Part shown: positions 59,739 through 64,000 of the stretch, one piece after another
Layout: the number at the start of each line of letters is the position of its first letter
How positions within the stretch are numbered: the first letter of the stretch is position 1
Assembly: GCF_032854445.1 (NCBI RefSeq)
Contig: NC_088300.1
Location: forward strand, 29,247,608 to 29,311,607
Origin: Liolophura sinensis
Taxonomy: Eukaryota > Mollusca > Polyplacophora > Chitonida > Chitonidae
Length of the DNA stretch: 64,000 bases
Reading direction: 5' to 3'
Notes under the pieces: model-generated
The model's input: only the letters and a program-made list of their open reading frames with translations
Database searches by the model: none
What the model was told of the DNA's origin: nothing
Made by a program: the position numbers and the translations under genes

Positions 59739-62028
59739 TATGTTTGGTAAAGAAACAAGATAACAGCATTCAAGTCTTGTAAATTAGACTGTACGCTTGA
59801 CAGTTCCAGGAGAGTCTACAGTTGGGCTAAGATTATAAGAGACAATTAGGCAGCTTGAGAAAACTATACTGCTACATACATAAACGATACTTCAGAAGAT
59901 ACATACGTCTGTTACCTCCTGTACACTGTCTCATTAACGAGGAACATGCAAGGAGACACAATCTCTCCACTGTCATTATAACACTTGTACAAGTCACACG
60001 TAGACAGTTTTTAGTGTAACAATGCATCCCCAAAACAAACATTCAAGCCATGGAAAAGGAGACGTACAGGGGAAAAATCAATATGAAAACAAAACAAAGT
60101 TTGATTTTATAACATGTACTGCTTATGATTTGGATAAATCTTCCATTATTCGGAAATAATAAAAAATATTTTTTGAGCAATTGCTAAGTATGAACAGTCC
60201 TTGATAGAGGTTCTGTGTCGTAAATTTGAGGGTTGGTCAATGTTGAGGTATAGTGGACGCTGATGAAGACTTGTGACATTCTCAATCACTCTTTCGCTCA
60301 CACAGTTCCATTCTGCTGTTTTAATCCAGCCTTGGATCTAGTCTGTCCACCAGCAGATGTCCTTGGGTCCCACCGGATGTGCAACCTCTGTCGACCCCAT
60401 TTCCTCAGAGGATAAGTATTGTACTTTCCATGCAATACATGTTTTTCGCACACAACTGATGGTACACAGTTCAGAGTTCAAACAATCCAAAGCATGGCCA
60501 ACAAAGTCTCAGAATTAGGCTTTGATCAAAAAAACAAAAATACTGTATTTAACTGAGCATTCCACTTCAAAAGTATAAAAAGAAACGACTAGACATGTCA
60601 TGACTATACATGTAGCTAGAAATCAAACGAATGCTTCCACTGCCACAGCTTTTTTTTCAAAATATTCAGTCTAAACAGCGATAACAGCAAATAATAATTT
60701 AATCCATAAAAAATAAAAAAAAAACACCTTCAGCATCTTCATGAAACACTTAACAATACAATGATGAGATCATATGAACAAAGGAAGATATACCTTTCTA
60801 CATAAAACAGTAAACCCATTGGCCAATTGGCCTAACTTTAACAACTCTGGTAGATCTTGTCTTTCATCAACAAAATGATTTAAATGAAGACAAAATCAGG
60901 GTCATTGTGATTCCAATTTGCATGTTCAGCAAATTTTACCCCCCCCCCCTCCAAAAAAAACAAACAAACTGCTATTTATGTATATTTACACAATGTAAGT
61001 ATGTCCAACATAGTTAAATATTGCTGCAAGTCCCAAACTTTTGAAAATGTGTGAAACCATGAAATATGGCTATGCCATGTGGTACCACTGGTAATATAAC
61101 ATCGTGTTAAGTTGGAGAGCATGACTGGAGAAAGGGGTCTGAGTATGTCCGACCCTAATGTACATGAGAGAGTATGGTGTCAATCTATAGAGCGACTGTT
61201 CTGCTTGACAGCCCTATCACCATCACTTCTGGAGAGCCCCAGGGTGGAGCATCACACCTAAACCCTGCTACATGGACAGCAGACCCTGCCACTGGTGCAC
61301 CTTGGGAAACAAGTCCCTAACTCTCCGGACCTTACGAGTCAGTTTACTCCTGGATGCCAGAAAACAATTACTGGGTCAGACGGATCACAAGGAAGCTTTA
61401 TGGAGAGCTCCCCCTGGTAGCTGGCTGGAGAATCAGCATTACACTGAGTGAAGATAGCTCCCTTAGAGTAGAATATCACAATCAAACTTTGCGAATCTCC
61501 AAACGCTTTTTACTCTGCAAAGAGCAAAAGATCAAAGTACTGATTACAGCCATGGCAAGTTCCAGGCCCATCAACCCCACACTGCACCCTAATCTATAGT
61601 GGACAGAAGTGCTAACTTTAATACTAGGCACAAAAGAAGAGCCAAAACAAATAGCTACAAAATGTAACTTCAAGTCATCAAGAGCTCAATTAAAATGTAT
61701 TAAGACAGCAAGGCTATAAAAAATGTGCAATGGTAAACAGCCAATGTAAAGAACACAAAAAAAGAGACAATACCAAAACTACAACGCAGTTACAAGTGTA
61801 AATCTCTACGTGAATATAAAGTAAGATGGAAGTATTTAGGTGCACACGAACAGTTCTATACAACAGATTGGAAGGCAGGCACAGGCAAAATGAAAAAATC
61901 GTATAAAAAAAAGAAAAAAAACTGATGGCAAGTGGGCAAGAGTGTGATTAGATGGGCCAGCATAGTAGGATGGGTGGTGGCCAAAGCGAGGAGTGGTGCG
62001 AGGCAGTTGGGTGTGGCCACTCCGCCAT
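59739..62028 (-). other. Repeat-poor stretch, possible 3' UTR of a minus-strand gene
   Basis: No SINE or satellite is recognisable here, unlike the rest of the window. No ORF is persuasive. If the terminal exon at 62029-62082 is real, this would be its 3' untranslated region. One 81-aa ORF (61354-61599, +) has no motif. Confidence 0.3.
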
Positions 62029-62082
62029 TTACTGCCCTCCAAGGTTTAAGCTCGGCAGCTTTGGGATTATGGATCTGGGCTG
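62029..62082 (-). CDS. Candidate terminal coding exon of a minus-strand gene
   Basis: On the minus strand a strong acceptor (TTTTCTCTTATTTCTGTGCAG) precedes 17 codons and TAA at 62029-62031, phase 0. The peptide is QPRSIIPKLPSLNLGGQ. It pairs in phase with the donor at 63543. A different frame (61856-62119 ORF) continues further, but ends in a poly-Phe stretch from a T run and is less likely. Family not recognised. Confidence 0.25.
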   Translation of the reverse strand, partial: QPRSIIPKLPSLNLGGQ

Positions 62083-63542
62083 CTGCACAGAAATAAGAGA
62101 AAATGCCGAGATTAGTCATCTAGAAACAAGAGGTAAAGCAACAACATGCCTGACAATTAGTTGTACGCTGATTATTTTAGCTATGTGTATATGGTTTCAG
62201 TGTTAAGAACTGCTGCTGCTATTGAGAAACAGAAGTTAACAGCAAACAAAACTGTTCAGAAATCTGTGATGTCACATGGGAGTATATTGGCAACTCAAAG
62301 ATAATAAGAACCCAAACTTTTCAAAGGCAATTAATTCTCAACCAAGTGCTATAATATCAATCAAGGCAATCCATCTGCTTCACTATCTTCCAGAAATGCA
62401 GCCTAATATTCCTCATTCATGGAAAATAAAGATATTCATCCAATGTCACAGCTACTATCATAAGCAAAATAAGGCAAAACAATAAGTAACTTCTACAGAA
62501 ACTGGCATCCCGCAGAAATATTGTCTAAGAATCTGTGGCATTTATTTTTAACATTGCCCTTTTTATATGGAACATTAAAATAAGGTGAATTACTCTTTCC
62601 ATAAGCATTAGAATTTCCAATTCTGAATAACAATCAAACAAGTATGAATTTGGAACAAAATGTTATCCACGTGCATTTACACACTTATTTACAGAGTTCT
62701 AACCAATTTTCCATTAATCATAGTTGGAAATAAATACATCAATTTGACAGATGGTGAGGAGAAAACCAACAAAAAAACATTCAATATGAAAGTCATCCTC
62801 CTCCAATCAAAGTGCCAAGAATAAACCTTCCAAACCGAGAAATGAGACATGCAATCAAAGGTCGATAAGTGGAAAACTACAGTTAAGAGGCAAATCTGTT
62901 GGCAGGTACTTTCCTTTATATTTAACCTGAAAGTTTGGATCAAGGTGCACTAAAATATGTCTGACATATTTTATGTCATATGGGAGATACCCAACAAGGT
63001 TACAATTGGTGTCAATGACTCCTTTATGACATACAACATTCCCTCAAACAACAACAATGCAACAGCTTCCTAAATACGTACCCACTTAGAATCTTGAACA
63101 GGTAAACCCCTAAGTCTGTAGCGAGTGCTTTTTTTCATCAGCAGAAACTAAACTGGTTTGACTCAAACCACTAATGTAGAAAAGATGGACAACTTACACC
63201 TAAACAAAACCCTTCTCTAACCAAGATGTTCTATCACAACGGTTGGATCATCTTCAACAGAACTAGATATTCTTCCAAGCAGAAAGTTTTTCACATCCTA
63301 CCACATTTTCTTAGTACATGTTCAGCATTCCTACGCCATTTTTCCTAAACCTTTTACTTATTCTTAATTACCAACACAGTTTCCTCTTCCATTCATTCAA
63401 CGCCACTAAATGACATCCCTTCTAGATGTATCTACAGTTCCATCAACACAAGTGTAGACACGTTTCCTAAACCCTTCAAAGCTCAAGTATGAACGTTCAC
63501 ATATCCATTTCAACACCACATCAAGAAGCACTTATCACTCAC
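62083..63542 (-). other. Possible intron of the minus-strand candidate gene
   Basis: Bounded on the minus strand by GTGAGTG (63542 downward) and TTTCTGTGCAG (up to 62083). No repeats or convincing ORFs lie within it. Confidence 0.25.
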
Positions 63543-63580
63543 CATGAAAGCAGGTACAGAACGAATCAGATTAACTCCTC
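63543..63580 (-). CDS. Candidate 38-nt internal exon of the minus-strand gene
   Basis: On the minus strand the acceptor CTTGATATATCAG and the strong donor ATG/GTGAGTG bound two bases plus 12 codons (GVNLIRSVPAFM), ending in phase 0, which fits the terminal exon. Very short exons cannot be told from chance by eye. Confidence 0.2.
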
Positions 63581-64000
63581 CTGATATATCAAGGAGACTA
63601 ACCCTTTACTGCAGAAACCTTTCCCACATTTGAAAAAACTTTTCTATCGTTGATCACTTGCAATCAGATTCTAATCTCTAAACCATTTTCAACCTTTTCA
63701 ACATACTAAAGACTGCTCATTCAACTGTGAAAAAGGTTGATGATTTAGGGTTGGGGCCCTTCTTTCTGGAGGGTTAATTAAGTTATGTCCAACAAACATA
63801 CTTTTAATGATGGCCTACGTTTTATATGTAAACTCTGCCAAATAACCATACCACTGATTCAAGCAATCTATACCAAAGGGCAAGCCATACAAAATAAGAA
63901 ATTTTGATAAACCCTAACTCAGAAAAAAAAAAACAAAGCATCAACGTAAGTATTTAAACCGCAAATTAGTACTGTAAGTATTGAGTCCTAATTAGCTGCA
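63581..64000. other. Right edge, no recognised feature
   Basis: AT-rich DNA without repeat or convincing exon. If the minus-strand gene is real, its 5' exons lie further right, outside the window. Confidence 0.3.

Noticed and set aside
60240-60520. Minus-strand frame ending in KDICWWTD near 60345
   Set aside because: About 50 codons without ATG or clear acceptor; length fits chance.

Overview
This window is AT-rich nuclear DNA from an animal, most likely a mollusc or another lophotrochozoan. The basis is the absence of long ORFs, spliced-gene signals, dense dispersed SINEs with Pol III-type heads and AAAT tails, and several mini- and microsatellites. The main SINE ends in a TTCTTGAGTACGGCGTAAAA block followed by (AAAT)n, which I associate from memory with bivalve and gastropod genomes. 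No prokaryotic operons, CRISPR arrays or intact viral genes were seen.

Gene content is thin. The best gene is at the left edge: two exons (144-257 and 1199-1398, + strand) join in phase, end in a stop, are followed by AATAAA, and encode the C-terminus of a protein with a probable death-fold (Death or CARD-type) domain. Weaker candidates are a two-exon ORF at 29.1-30.3 kb (+), a CUB-like ORF at 49.9-50.2 kb (+) and a two-exon 3' gene end at 62.0-63.6 kb (-). A retroelement coding relic lies at 52.0-52.4 kb (-).

The centre (11.2-27.1 kb) is a broken, diverged duplication. Module family DUP-1 occurs as copies A (11.24-12.83 kb) and B (13.74-17.16 kb) in one orientation, and C (20.77-22.28), D (23.09-25.84) and E (25.84-27.08) in the other. 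B and D share one SINE insertion, so they arose by DNA duplication after that SINE landed. Copies B, C and E share a short coding-looking stretch with splice-donor-like ends.

The rest is intergenic or intronic DNA. SINE-1 is full length at 7.1, 7.5, 44.2 and 47.5 kb, with target-site duplications (TSDs). SINE-2 is full length at 38.6 and 47.2 kb, the latter carrying a nested SINE-1, and a short form occurs at 10.6 and 48.5 kb. Tandem arrays have units of 71 bp (4.6-5.4 kb), 83 bp (31.9-32.5 kb), 29 bp with a 116-bp higher-order period (44.85-45.15 kb), 19 bp (48.7-49.0 kb) and 31 bp (59.5-59.7 kb). A (AT)n run sits inside a SINE at 13.4 kb and a TATCGATA-rich hairpin lies at 41.8 kb. The last 4.2 kb lacks recognisable repeats and may be the 3' region of a minus-strand gene.

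All calls were made by reading the sequence. Splice sites, family names and boundaries are unverified by alignment or transcript data.
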